From positions 1-64,000 of the forward strand of contig NZ_JBHSHQ010000029.1 in the NCBI RefSeq assembly GCF_042652985.1: a stretch of 64,000 nt of DNA, written 5' to 3'. This DNA comes from Ruoffia tabacinasalis. Lineage in GTDB: Bacteria > Bacillota > Bacilli > Lactobacillales > Aerococcaceae. The translations under genes were made by a program, and so were the position numbers. Shown here in pieces: positions 52,700 to 60,560 of this stretch. The notes beneath the pieces are model-generated. The model was not told the origin of the DNA and did not search any database. It worked only from the letters and a program-made list of their open reading frames with translations. Position 1 is the first letter of the stretch, and every line of letters begins with the position of its first letter.

Positions 52700-53872
52700 A
52701 TGAGATCATTTAATTACGATATACCTACTAAAGTTTATTTTGGTGAAGGTAAAATTAAATATTTACCAGAATTAATTCATACTTTTGGTACGAAAGTACT
52801 ACTCACATACGGCGGTGGAAGTATTAAGCGCAATGGTATTTATGATGAAGTTCAAGAGTTATTGAAAGATTGTGAAATCATTGAACTTAGCGGTATTGAT
52901 CCGAATCCAAGAATTGAAACGGTTCGCGAAGGTGCCCGCTTATGTAAAGAGCATGATATTGACGTGATTCTAGCAGTCGGTGGTGGTTCAACAATTGACT
53001 GTTCAAAAGTTATTGCGGCAGCTGCTAAATACGATGGCGATGCTTGGGATTTAGTAATGGATGGCCGTTTGATCACGGACGCTCTACCTTTAGTCGATAT
53101 CCTAACCTTATCCGCAACAGGGACAGAGATGAATACAAACGGTGTTATTACCAACTTTGATGTCAAATTAAAGAAAGGTACCGCAAGCTACCATACATAT
53201 CCTTACGCATCAATTCTTGATCCAACTTATACATATACAGTACCAGCTAACCAAACTTCTGCCGGGACAGCTGATATTATGTCACATACTTTGGAGAATT
53301 ATTTCCAAGAAGAGGATAATGCTTTTATTACGGATGGTTTGAGTGAAACAATCTTAAGAGCTTGTATCAAATATTTACCAATGGCTTTAGAAAATCCAGA
53401 AAGTTACGAAGCACGTTCAAACTTAATGTGGGCTTCAACGATGGCGCTAAACGGCTTAACATCCATGGGTAAAGGTGGCGGTTGGACAACGCATCCTATC
53501 GAACATTATTTATCAGCTTACTATGATATTACTCACGCAGAAGGCTTGGCCATCCTCACTCCACGTTGGATGAAATATATTTTAAGTGATAAAACTGTTG
53601 ACCGCTTCGTCAAATACGCACAAAACGTATGGAATATTGAAGATTCAGGCGACAAATTCAAAATGGCAGAAGAAGCAATTGAAAAGACATATCAATTCTT
53701 CGTAGACAATGGCTTACCAATGACATTACCAGAAGTTGGTATTGATTCTGATGAATTCTTTATGGAGATGGCAAAAGGAACCGAAGAACGTTTATCTCGT
53801 GCTTACGTACCTTTAAATGCAGATGATGTTGTTGAAATTCTAAATCGTTGTATGACTGAAGGATATAATTAA
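52700..53872 (+). CDS. Iron-containing alcohol dehydrogenase (YugJ/BdhA type)
   Basis: The 390-residue enzyme has the group III alcohol dehydrogenase fold: cofactor loop GGGSTIDCSKVIAA, TEMNTNGVITNFD, and metal-ligand segments SAGTADIMSHTLE and HPIEHYLSAYYDITHAEGLAIL. It is closest to NADH-dependent butanol dehydrogenases, which reduce aldehydes during fermentation; the substrate is uncertain. It lies 87 bases after the symporter, with its own ribosome binding site (ATAGGAGC). A terminator and a tandem repeat array follow. Confidence 0.88.
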   Translation: MRSFNYDIPTKVYFGEGKIKYLPELIHTFGTKVLLTYGGGSIKRNGIYDEVQELLKDCEIIELSGIDPNPRIETVREGARLCKEHDIDVILAVGGGSTIDCSKVIAAAAKYDGDAWDLVMDGRLITDALPLVDILTLSATGTEMNTNGVITNFDVKLKKGTASYHTYPYASILDPTYTYTVPANQTSAGTADIMSHTLENYFQEEDNAFITDGLSETILRACIKYLPMALENPESYEARSNLMWASTMALNGLTSMGKGGGWTTHPIEHYLSAYYDITHAEGLAILTPRWMKYILSDKTVDRFVKYAQNVWNIEDSGDKFKMAEEAIEKTYQFFVDNGLPMTLPEVGIDSDEFFMEMAKGTEERLSRAYVPLNADDVVEILNRCMTEGYN

Positions 53873-53887
53873 TAAGACATGTATGTT

Positions 53888-53932
53888 GCATTGTACTAGG
53901 AGGTGGAAATCTCTTGGTACAATGCTTTTTTT
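53888..53932 (+). terminator. Terminator of the alcohol dehydrogenase gene
   Basis: A perfect 9-base-pair stem (53888-53896 with 53917-53925) is followed by seven further T residues. The loop contains an AGGAGGTGG sequence, but no ORF follows it. Confidence 0.88.
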
Positions 53933-53933
53933 C

Positions 53934-54235
53934 TGCAGGATAGCTGGTTTATCTTGCCTAATTCCAATTGGTTTGGCAGGATAACTGCCCTATCTTGCCT
54001 AACTCCAGTTCATTAGGCAGGATAGATGCCCTATCTTGCCTAACTTCAGTCCATTTGGCAGGATAACTAACCTATCTTGCCTAACTCCAGTCCATTTGGT
54101 AGGATAACTACCCTATCTTGCGTAACTTCAGTCCATTTGGTAGGATAACTACCCTATCTTGCCTAACTTCAGTCCATTTGGCAGGATAGATGCCTTATCT
54201 TGCCTAACTTGCATTTGTTAGGCAAGGTAAGCGCT
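53934..54235. repeat. Seven-copy 41-base tandem repeat with a compensating hairpin
   Basis: Units start at 53934, 53975, 54016, 54057, 54098, 54139 and 54180, all 41 bases apart, with an eighth partial unit from 54221. A typical unit reads GGCAGGATAACTGCC, then CTATCTTGCC. GGCA pairs with TGCC in units 2, 3 and 7, and GGTA pairs with TACC in units 5 and 6, so the changes keep the stem. GGCAGGATA can also pair with TATCTTGCC. There is no ORF or spacer. It lies between convergent terminators. Confidence 0.95.
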
Positions 54236-54274
54236 AATTTCCCTTTCCTTTCACCATTTCACTCCACTACAAAT

Positions 54275-54322
54275 AACAATGCAGCGATACTAAGGGACTA
54301 CCCTCAATATCACTGCACTGTT
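54275..54322. terminator. Terminator of the cation efflux gene
   Basis: A long stem (54275-54296 with 54301-54322, several G-U pairs) lies 15 bases after the minus-strand stop and before the repeat array. Confidence 0.75.
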
Positions 54323-54336
54323 TCACTTTTATTATC

Positions 54337-55512
54337 CTATTCCGATACTTCTTTCAACAAATCGAGACGATCAAATTCAATTTTCAATTCATACTCACCA
54401 ATTTGCTCACGAATTTTCTTGCTGATGTCAGCTAATAACTGATCATTCGTTAATTCAACATAATCTGGTACAACGACATCAAAAGTAATTAGTGTACTGT
54501 CATCAACATGCTCAACTTTGAAATCATGAAACTTTAGATTTAACTGAAGAGAATTTAGTATTTGCTTAACTTGACGGTAAATGGCGGTATGCTCTTCATT
54601 TTGAATGGCAATCGGATCTAGATGACAAACAAGTTCAACACCTAACTTGTCCATAAAATCTTCTTCAATGTCATCAATGATGCGGTGTGAGCGTCTTAGA
54701 TCCCAGCTATCATCAATCTCTATATGAATGGTAGCGAACGTTTTATTCGGTCCATAATTATGTACTAATAGATCGTGATAGCCAACTATAACATCATATT
54801 GATCCAACAATTCTTTCATTTCATGAATTTCTTCTTTGGAAGGCATTGTTCCTAATAAATCATCAATAGAATCACGAATTGCTTGAATTCCACTATAAAT
54901 AATTAGAATGGACAATAAAGCACCAGCGTAACCATCAATCTGCCAACCAGTGAAAGTCTCAACCGTTGCTGAAACGAGTACTATTAATGTAACGTATACA
55001 TCATTGACACTATCTTGAGCCGCACTATGTAAGGTGTTAGATTCTATCTCTTTAGCCGCACTTCGATAGAAGTTCCCTTGAATCATTTTAGCAATAATCG
55101 AGACGATTAATAATATAAAGACAAGAGATGTTGCGTTCAAACTTGTAGGATTCATAATTTGTTGAATCGATGAAGTGAAAAACTGAAACCCTACATAGAT
55201 AATGATGACTGAGATCAATAAACCACTAATATATTCAGAACGTTCGTGACCATAAGGATGTTCCTTATCAGCCGGTTTCGAAGCTGCTCGAAAACCAAAT
55301 AATGTCAATAATGAAGATGCCGCATCCCCTAAATTATTCATCCCATCCGTAATAATTGAGATACTACCTGATAGTAAACCTGCTACAAGCTTAATCACAA
55401 ATAAAAGGAAATTAGATACAAGCCCTACTCTCCCAGCGATTATCCCGACACTAGTTCGCGCTTCTTCTTTTGTTTCTTTCATCGAATACTTTTTAATCCA
55501 CTGTTTAAACAT
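54337..55512 (-). CDS. Cation diffusion facilitator, probable Co/Ni efflux
   Basis: The 391-residue protein has six membrane helices with the metal-site motif SIITDGMNNLGDAASS and HSAAQDSVNDVY (two-site HxxxD/NxxxD pattern), KPADKEHPYGHERSEYI, and a C-terminal cytoplasmic domain (about 210-390), longer than usual. The frame opens with GTG at 55524; the ATG at 55512 is better spaced from GTGAGG. The NiCo riboswitch leader indicates that cobalt or nickel induces it. From the protein alone zinc or manganese could not be excluded. Confidence 0.9.
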   Translation of the reverse strand: MFKQWIKKYSMKETKEEARTSVGIIAGRVGLVSNFLLFVIKLVAGLLSGSISIITDGMNNLGDAASSLLTLFGFRAASKPADKEHPYGHERSEYISGLLISVIIIYVGFQFFTSSIQQIMNPTSLNATSLVFILLIVSIIAKMIQGNFYRSAAKEIESNTLHSAAQDSVNDVYVTLIVLVSATVETFTGWQIDGYAGALLSILIIYSGIQAIRDSIDDLLGTMPSKEEIHEMKELLDQYDVIVGYHDLLVHNYGPNKTFATIHIEIDDSWDLRRSHRIIDDIEEDFMDKLGVELVCHLDPIAIQNEEHTAIYRQVKQILNSLQLNLKFHDFKVEHVDDSTLITFDVVVPDYVELTNDQLLADISKKIREQIGEYELKIEFDRLDLLKEVSE

Positions 55513-55621
55513 ATTCTGCCTCACTTTTCTGAAAATATTAGTCTAAACTAAGTAATCATTAACAATGAGAAAACCTTCTTATGTTGAAAGTTGATCAACG
55601 ACAAGAAGGTTCCTTTTTGTT

Positions 55622-55740
55622 CCAAAATAAAAGCATTTGTGAAACATTGCTGTCCCACAAATGCATATATACATCTGTTGCCCAAAGGCCCGGCTGCATC
55701 ATTGAACGTTCAATGACCGCTTGATCAGTCTATAGGTAAC
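55622..55740 (-). promoter_or_regulatory. NiCo (czcD) riboswitch upstream of the cation efflux gene
   Basis: The minus-strand leader reads GCGGTCATTGAACG, ATGATGCAGCCGGGC, GGGCAACAGATG, CATTTGTGGGACAG, matching the conserved blocks of the NiCo four-way-junction aptamer. A terminator (CACAAATGC at 55656-55664 as complement, GCATTTGTG at 55633-55641), followed by TTTTATTTT, uses the same GCATTTGTG that pairs with ACAGATG in the aptamer. Metal binding should therefore prevent termination. A second 9-pair hairpin (55572-55580 with 55603-55611) lies between it and the start codon. Confidence 0.88.
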
Positions 55741-55782
55741 TCTCATCTGAATAGATTTCACTCAGTTATATATTGTTTCATT

Positions 55783-55811
55783 ACTTTATAATGGAATGTG
55801 GCGATTGTCAA
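55783..55811 (-). promoter_or_regulatory. Promoter of the NiCo riboswitch leader
   Basis: Minus-strand TTGACA (55806-55811) and TAAAGT (55783-55788) are 17 bases apart. Confidence 0.7.
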
Positions 55812-55932
55812 TAGGAAAGTCTTATCCCTCGTTATGAAAGCGTTATTTTGTTATAATTAAATAAAATCAATATAGTGGGGGTGAATCTTAACTACTCTTA
55901 TGCAAATCATTTCAAAGGAGAGATAATTTATA

Positions 55933-57882
55933 ATGAAAAAATGGTCAAAAATAGTTCTTTCAACGGTTTTAGCTTTAAGTGCCTTTCCAATGGCACCTAA
56001 TCTGGCTAGTGCGGAAGAAAATAGCACAACGGACACAGCAGAAATTGTTGATAACTTAATGAGCGAGATGACACTTGAAGAGAAAATTACTCAAACAATG
56101 ATGCCCGACTTTAGAAATTGGATGGTAGATGGTGAAGAAGTTGGTGTTACTGAGTTAAACGATGATATTCGACAAATATTAACGGACTACAAATTCGGTG
56201 GCGTTATTCTTTTCGCAGAGAATGTTGTAGAAACTGATCAGACAGCCCGTTTAGTCTATCAATTCCAACAAACGATGGTTGATAACCAACATATTCCCTT
56301 ATTGATTGGAATTGATCAAGAAGGTGGGATTGTAAATCGACTTGGCTCAGGTACTCAATTACCTGGTAATATGGCCTTAGGGGCAACCGGTGATCCCGCT
56401 AATGCCCAAACTGCCGGCTCAGTTATTGGTAGTGAACTGGAAGCCTTAGGCATCAATGTCAACTTTGCGCCGACAGTTGATGTCAATAATAATCCTAAAA
56501 ATCCTGTTATTGGCTTGCGTTCCTTCTCATCTGATCCAGACATTGTATCTGAGTTTGGCTTAAGTTATATTGAAGGGATTCGTGAACATAATGTAGCTGT
56601 TGCTGCTAAGCATTTCCCCGGTCATGGTGATACGGATGTAGATTCACATTACGGTTTGCCGTTGGTGGATAAGAGTTTAGAAGAGTTAGAAGCAAATGAA
56701 TTAATACCTTTCAAAGCGGCTATGGATCAAAATGTAGATATGATTATGACAGCCCATATTCAGTTCCCCCAATTAGAATCAGAGACCAAAGTTTCTGAAG
56801 AGGATGGTTCAGACATTCTACTGCCAGCAACCCTATCCCCTGCTATTTTGACAGATTTAGTTCGGGATAAGATGGGTTATGAAGGAATTGTCATAACTGA
56901 TGCTTTAAACATGCAAGCAATTGCTGATAACTTTGGTGAAGTCGATACGGCCATCTTATCCAAACAAGCTGGAGCCGATATTTTATTAATGCCTGTCATC
57001 TTACGCTCTAATGACGATCTAGAATTATTAGATGACGTCATTCAAGGTTTGGTTGACGCGGTAGAAAATGAAGAGATTCCACTTGAAAATATTGATAATT
57101 CAGTGCGTCGCATCTTGACCTTGAAAGCCGAACTGAATTTACTTGATGATTCGTTCTTAAACGAATCTGAAGATGAAGTAGTTGCTAACGCACAAGCAGT
57201 TGTCGGAAGTGATGAGAATCGAGCGAATGAACGTGAGATTGCAAATCGCGCAGTCACTTTAATTGAAAATGCCCAAGCAGCATTGCCAATCAAACCAGAA
57301 GCAGATGATCATATTCTCTTTATTACTGCCGATTCGAATCAAGTACCAGGTACTGAGTTTAGTATTGAACGAATGCAACTTGAAGAAGTCATTCCTAATG
57401 ACTTTACATATGAAGTCCTAACATATAATGAAGATAGTAATTTTACTGACTTTGCGGATGCGATTAGTCAAGCAACACACGTCGTTGTCTACACAAGTAT
57501 GGTCGACGAAGAGTCACTTAGTGCAGATAACTTTAGAACCGCTATTCCACAAGAAATCTTCTCATATGCGAAAGAGCAAGGGATTGTCACCATTCAAGTA
57601 AGTATTAATAAACCATATGATGCGATTAACTTCACTGACCGTGATGCCGTATTAATCTCTTATGGTTACAATGGAATGGATCCAACTGAAGGTGGCCAAG
57701 AGCCAGTTGCTTCGTTCGGACCGAATATCCCTGCTGTCGTTGAGGTTATCTTTGGTCTAACAGCATCTGAAGAAGGCCCTACTGGTCAACTCCCAGTTGA
57801 CTTACCAGTCATTGAAGACGGGACGCTGATTACAACCGAAGTAGCCTATCCAATTGGCTATCATTCTGAGGATTGGAATTAA
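55933..57882 (+). CDS. Secreted GH3 beta-N-acetylhexosaminidase
   Basis: The 649-residue enzyme has a signal peptide cut after NLASA (about 26), a GH3 barrel with the NagZ-type KHFPGHGDTDVDSHYG (226-241, catalytic His/Asp loop) and the nucleophile D323 in GIVITDALNMQAI. A second, C-terminal alpha/beta domain follows. It probably trims N-acetylglucosamine from peptidoglycan or other glycans outside the cell. There is no LPXTG anchor. The ribosome binding site AAAGGAGA is 12 bases from the ATG, which is long. The sequence directly after its stop codon is duplicated at 61567. Confidence 0.92.
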   Translation: MKKWSKIVLSTVLALSAFPMAPNLASAEENSTTDTAEIVDNLMSEMTLEEKITQTMMPDFRNWMVDGEEVGVTELNDDIRQILTDYKFGGVILFAENVVETDQTARLVYQFQQTMVDNQHIPLLIGIDQEGGIVNRLGSGTQLPGNMALGATGDPANAQTAGSVIGSELEALGINVNFAPTVDVNNNPKNPVIGLRSFSSDPDIVSEFGLSYIEGIREHNVAVAAKHFPGHGDTDVDSHYGLPLVDKSLEELEANELIPFKAAMDQNVDMIMTAHIQFPQLESETKVSEEDGSDILLPATLSPAILTDLVRDKMGYEGIVITDALNMQAIADNFGEVDTAILSKQAGADILLMPVILRSNDDLELLDDVIQGLVDAVENEEIPLENIDNSVRRILTLKAELNLLDDSFLNESEDEVVANAQAVVGSDENRANEREIANRAVTLIENAQAALPIKPEADDHILFITADSNQVPGTEFSIERMQLEEVIPNDFTYEVLTYNEDSNFTDFADAISQATHVVVYTSMVDEESLSADNFRTAIPQEIFSYAKEQGIVTIQVSINKPYDAINFTDRDAVLISYGYNGMDPTEGGQEPVASFGPNIPAVVEVIFGLTASEEGPTGQLPVDLPVIEDGTLITTEVAYPIGYHSEDWN

Positions 57883-57887
57883 GTAGG

Positions 57888-58493
57888 ATTGCTTGTAGGA
57901 TTTCGCTAATATGGATATTGGTATTAGCGAATTAGCAGATATGAACTTACAAATAAATAAACCCATCTCCTAAAATCGAGATGGGTTTATTATTTTGCTT
58001 ACTCTTCTAAAGCAAATTCATAAGAATTATATTCAATCGTATTATCGTCAGAATGTGTGAACTCGATGAGGTCATTATTAAACAACTTAATGCGAATGCT
58101 CTCATCCGACTCGACAATCTCAGGGTTAGTAATGGTGAAAACAACATTGCCCATCGGATCAATGGACGAGTAAATTCCAGATGATCCATCTTGAATTTGT
58201 TGAATCACATTGAAAACAGTCGGATTATTATCTAAATCCAGTTGATCTTCAATGGCATTAAAACTAATTCCTAACTCTTCTTGCAGTGATTGGATATCAT
58301 CGGATTCTGAGTTGGGATCAAGTTGACTCAAGGCAGAATTGTCTGTGTGATTTGCTAATAAGAGCATGACCTCTCTTGCTTCAGGTGCCTCATTATTGAT
58401 AGTTAATTGAACGCTATTCGACGTGAATACGATATGGCTAATAGGACTCTCTTCATTCTCGCTTACATAACTTTGATTATCGTTGGCAGAAAC
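57888..58493. repeat. Segmental duplication, copy A
   Basis: About 606 bases nearly identical to 61567-62174. The copy begins 5 bases after the GH3 stop codon. It includes a GCTAATA/TATTAGC hairpin (57905-57911 with 57922-57928), the terminator and the mature part of a small secreted protein. It ends at the signal-peptide junction of that gene. Substitutions in the protein-coding part are few. Confidence 0.9.
57956..57991. terminator. Bidirectional terminator between GH3 and the secreted-protein operon
   Basis: A perfect 14-base-pair stem (57956-57969 with 57978-57991), with T-rich flanks on both strands. The same element recurs at 61637-61672. Confidence 0.9.
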
Positions 58494-58556
58494 AGAAATT
58501 GAACTAATAGATACTAGTGATACTAATAAGATTATATACTTTAATATTTTTTTCAT
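57999..58556 (-). CDS. Small secreted protein, paralogue A
   Basis: The 185-residue protein has a signal peptide ending SISSISVSA and an acidic mature part of about 160 residues starting NDNQSYVSENEESP. I recognise no domain. It differs by about seven residues from paralogue B (61680-62237) in the mature part, while the signal peptides are different. It contains no cysteine, so no disulfides or lipid anchor. It is the last gene of a run of small secreted proteins on the minus strand, 9 bases after its neighbour, and ends at a terminator. Confidence 0.8.
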   Translation of the reverse strand: MKKILKYIILLVSLVSISSISVSANDNQSYVSENEESPISHIVFTSNSVQLTINNEAPEAREVMLLLANHTDNSALSQLDPNSESDDIQSLQEELGISFNAIEDQLDLDNNPTVFNVIQQIQDGSSGIYSSIDPMGNVVFTITNPEIVESDESIRIKLFNNDLIEFTHSDDNTIEYNSYEFALEE

Positions 58557-58565
58557 CAGAATATC

Positions 58566-58916
58566 TTACTCCTCTACAATTACTCTACTAATTGGGTTAC
58601 CTGAATTAGATGTTACATACCCTGTATAAGTCACATACCACGCATACATCTTATCCCCTATACCTCCACCATATCGTCTTTCAGAATAAGATTCGTGCAA
58701 AATCCCTTTATAGAGTCCATCATTATATGAGTAAGTAGATGAATAACTAGGAGGAAAAGAACCATACCCAACAAATACTGTAACAGTTTTTCTTATTGTA
58801 TGTGCTGATAAATTATTTTCTATATCACTACTATCAAAATTTGATGCTTCTGTATGCGAAAGTGTTACATTTCCTAAAGAAATAGTTAATAAAATTAATG
58901 CTATTATTTTTTTCAT
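58566..58916 (-). CDS. Small tyrosine-rich secreted protein 1
   Basis: The 116-residue protein has a signal peptide (MKKIIALILLTISLGNV, cut near HTEA-SN). Its mature part is rich in Tyr, Ser and Gly, with the pattern YGSFPPSYSSTYSYNDGLYKG, then YAWYVTYTGYV. The same pattern appears in the next protein upstream. Similar PP-Y-Y-x-G-Y-x-G repeats occur in surface and secreted proteins of Firmicutes, but I cannot name a family. It is probably co-transcribed with 58931-59263 (14-base gap) and paralogue A. Confidence 0.72.
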   Translation of the reverse strand: MKKIIALILLTISLGNVTLSHTEASNFDSSDIENNLSAHTIRKTVTVFVGYGSFPPSYSSTYSYNDGLYKGILHESYSERRYGGGIGDKMYAWYVTYTGYVTSNSGNPISRVIVEE

Positions 58917-58930
58917 TTTAATTATCCTTT

Positions 58931-59263
58931 CTATTTTGCCTCAACGGGAGCTTTAGACGGAATAGGTATTGCTGAATCTACAGGATATACATAGCCACTA
59001 TAATACGACATTGAGTTTGGTCGAGGAGTAAAACCAACTTTTTGTAAGTAACCATGCCAATATCCATTATGATAGTAAAAGGTTGCTGGACCATTTCCAT
59101 AAACGGGATGCATTTCAATCCACATTCTTCTTACATCAAGTGGTTCAATTATATTACTAGAAATATCTATTTCATTATCATTTTCAAAAGCTATAGCAAC
59201 AGATGTAGGTAATACTAAGGTAGCAATTAATAGTCCTGTTAATAAAATCTTATATTTTTTCAT
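58931..59263 (-). CDS. Small tyrosine-rich secreted protein 2
   Basis: The 110-residue protein has a signal peptide (MKKYKILLTGLLIATLVLP, cut near VAIA-FE) and a mature part with VYGNGPATFYYHNGYWHGYL followed by YYSGYVYPVD. The spacing of YG-P-YY-G-Y/W-G and the end YSGYV align with its neighbour, so they are likely paralogues of one small beta-rich domain. No cysteines. It is preceded by AAGGACAG and by a 43-codon ORF 110 bases upstream. Confidence 0.72.
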   Translation of the reverse strand: MKKYKILLTGLLIATLVLPTSVAIAFENDNEIDISSNIIEPLDVRRMWIEMHPVYGNGPATFYYHNGYWHGYLQKVGFTPRPNSMSYYSGYVYPVDSAIPIPSKAPVEAK

Positions 59264-59373
59264 ACATTATACTGTCCTTATTAATTATCCAATTAGAAAA
59301 ATTACGACTAACTTTCATAGTTTCCCTTGATTTATTATAAATTTACCCAAGGTACTCTTCTAATCCGTATGTA

Positions 59374-59505
59374 TCAATCATCTACGTCATAAGCAATTCC
59401 TGGATCAAATCCAAAAGGTTCATTTACTGAATAGTAATCATAGTTTTTTATTGCACTATTACTTAGTAAACAGCTTAATATCATAATCAAAGATAATCTT
59501 CGCAC
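59374..59505 (-). CDS. 43-residue putative lipopeptide
   Basis: A GTG at 59505, preceded by AAAGGAGG at 7 bases, opens a 43-codon frame beginning MRRLSLIMILSCLLSNSA. ILSC resembles a lipobox, so the product may be a 33-residue lipid-anchored peptide rich in Tyr, Asp and Pro (YDYYSVNEPFGFDPG). A consensus promoter lies upstream (59536-59564). The good ribosome binding site and promoter support expression; there is no homology to support function. A lipoprotein-derived peptide of this kind could also be a signal-peptide-encoded pheromone. Confidence 0.65.
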   Translation of the reverse strand: MRRLSLIMILSCLLSNSAIKNYDYYSVNEPFGFDPGIAYDVDD

Positions 59506-59535
59506 TTTAGTATCCTCCTTTTCTAATTTATATTT

Positions 59536-59564
59536 AATATATCGCTTATTTTATCTCTTGTCAA
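59536..59564 (-). promoter_or_regulatory. Promoter of the small secreted-protein operon
   Basis: On the minus strand consensus TTGACA (59559-59564) and TATATT (59536-59541) are 17 bases apart, directly ahead of the 43-codon ORF. Confidence 0.82.
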
Positions 59565-59581
59565 ATATTTTAAATCTCACA

Positions 59582-60269
59582 TACGTTTATTTCAAGTAGA
59601 TATCCCAATTGGGATATGAAGTGTTGGATGAAGAAAACTTTGACCTGTTTTTTCTCCTTTTATAAAAAAATGTGGATATCTCGTTATAAAATTTATTTTT
59701 GTCGGATATCATTGAACTACCAAAATTACTTTTAAATGATGGCTTCTCTATAGCTAGGCTAAGTATTAGATTTCATCATAAATCAGAAGAACAAATCCAA
59801 ATATTTTTGACATACATTGGACCAAAAATAGATTATTTGCAAAACCTTACTTTTTTGTGGCTATACTAACACTCAATCGTGTATCAATCAAAAGAAGCTA
59901 AGATAGATTGAAGCCCCCATAAATATATTTTGAGTATTTCCAGGATATTACTACTTTGTTTTCACATGACAATTTTCGTATAGATGTTGGTGAAAACACA
60001 AAATCAAACTGCTTTTAAATCCAACTTTGGAAATTATGGTGATCCACCATCAAAAATTTATTGTACCTACACGGTTTGCTCACCCAAGTACAACGGCTTG
60101 TTGATAATCCAGGCAAGCCGTTATCATTGCTTCAGTATTAATGAATACAACCAGTATTTACTTAAGCTCTAGAGTGAATTTAATACCAATACTTTTCAAA
60201 AAAGGAACCTTCTTCAACCATTCGAAAAATTTAAAAACAGTGCTCACGGGAATTACCAAATTATTCTTA
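59582..60269. other. Decayed coding debris
   Basis: No intact gene. On the plus strand a 59-codon frame (59690-59869) contains ELPKLLLNDGFSIARLSIRF but has no ribosome binding site and no family I recognise. Short frames further on lack starts. TCCAACTTTGGA at about 60021 recurs at 60471, next to the end of the insertion-sequence remnant. The stretch looks like the inside of one or more old mobile elements that have accumulated stops. Confidence 0.55.
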
Positions 60270-60466
60270 AGAAGTGTGAAAATTTAATAGAATTCTCTGA
60301 ATTAGGAGATCGGAATTCTCTGGTTTATACTTCACTCAAAACTCGTATTGAAGACTATATCGATTATTACAGCAATACACGGATTAAAACAAAATTGAGT
60401 AGCCTATTTCCGGTAGCATACCGAAAACAAGACACTCAACTGACTGCTTATTATTCAATTATATAA
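60270..60466 (+). pseudogene. 3' fragment of an IS3-family transposase
   Basis: The last codons encode LKTRIEDYIDYYSNTRIKTKLSSLFPVAYRKQD, matching the C-terminus of IS3-family OrfB (the EYIxYYNxxRI and LxPVxYR pattern), and stop at 60464-60466. The catalytic DDE region is missing or frame-broken. A CTCCAACTTTGGAGGTTCA motif follows immediately (60468-60486), probably the right terminal inverted repeat. The element is inactive. Confidence 0.75.
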
Positions 60467-60560
60467 ACTCCAACTTTGGAGGTTCAGTGCATTCTAATGT
60501 CTTCATTACGTTTTTTACTCAAGTCTATTTTTCCAGCTTTTTCGTAAGAATTATTCATCA

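Noticed and set aside
53900..53910. AGGAGGTGG as a ribosome binding site for a small gene
   Set aside because: It is the loop of the alcohol dehydrogenase terminator, and no start codon with an open frame follows.
59984..60172. 62-codon plus-strand frame
   Set aside because: Lies in decayed mobile-element DNA, with no ribosome binding site and no family resemblance.
60485..60560. 24-codon minus-strand frame just after the RRNPP regulator, as a possible PapR-like peptide gene
   Set aside because: No ribosome binding site, no hydrophobic signal and a charged C-terminus; it runs into the insertion-sequence end.
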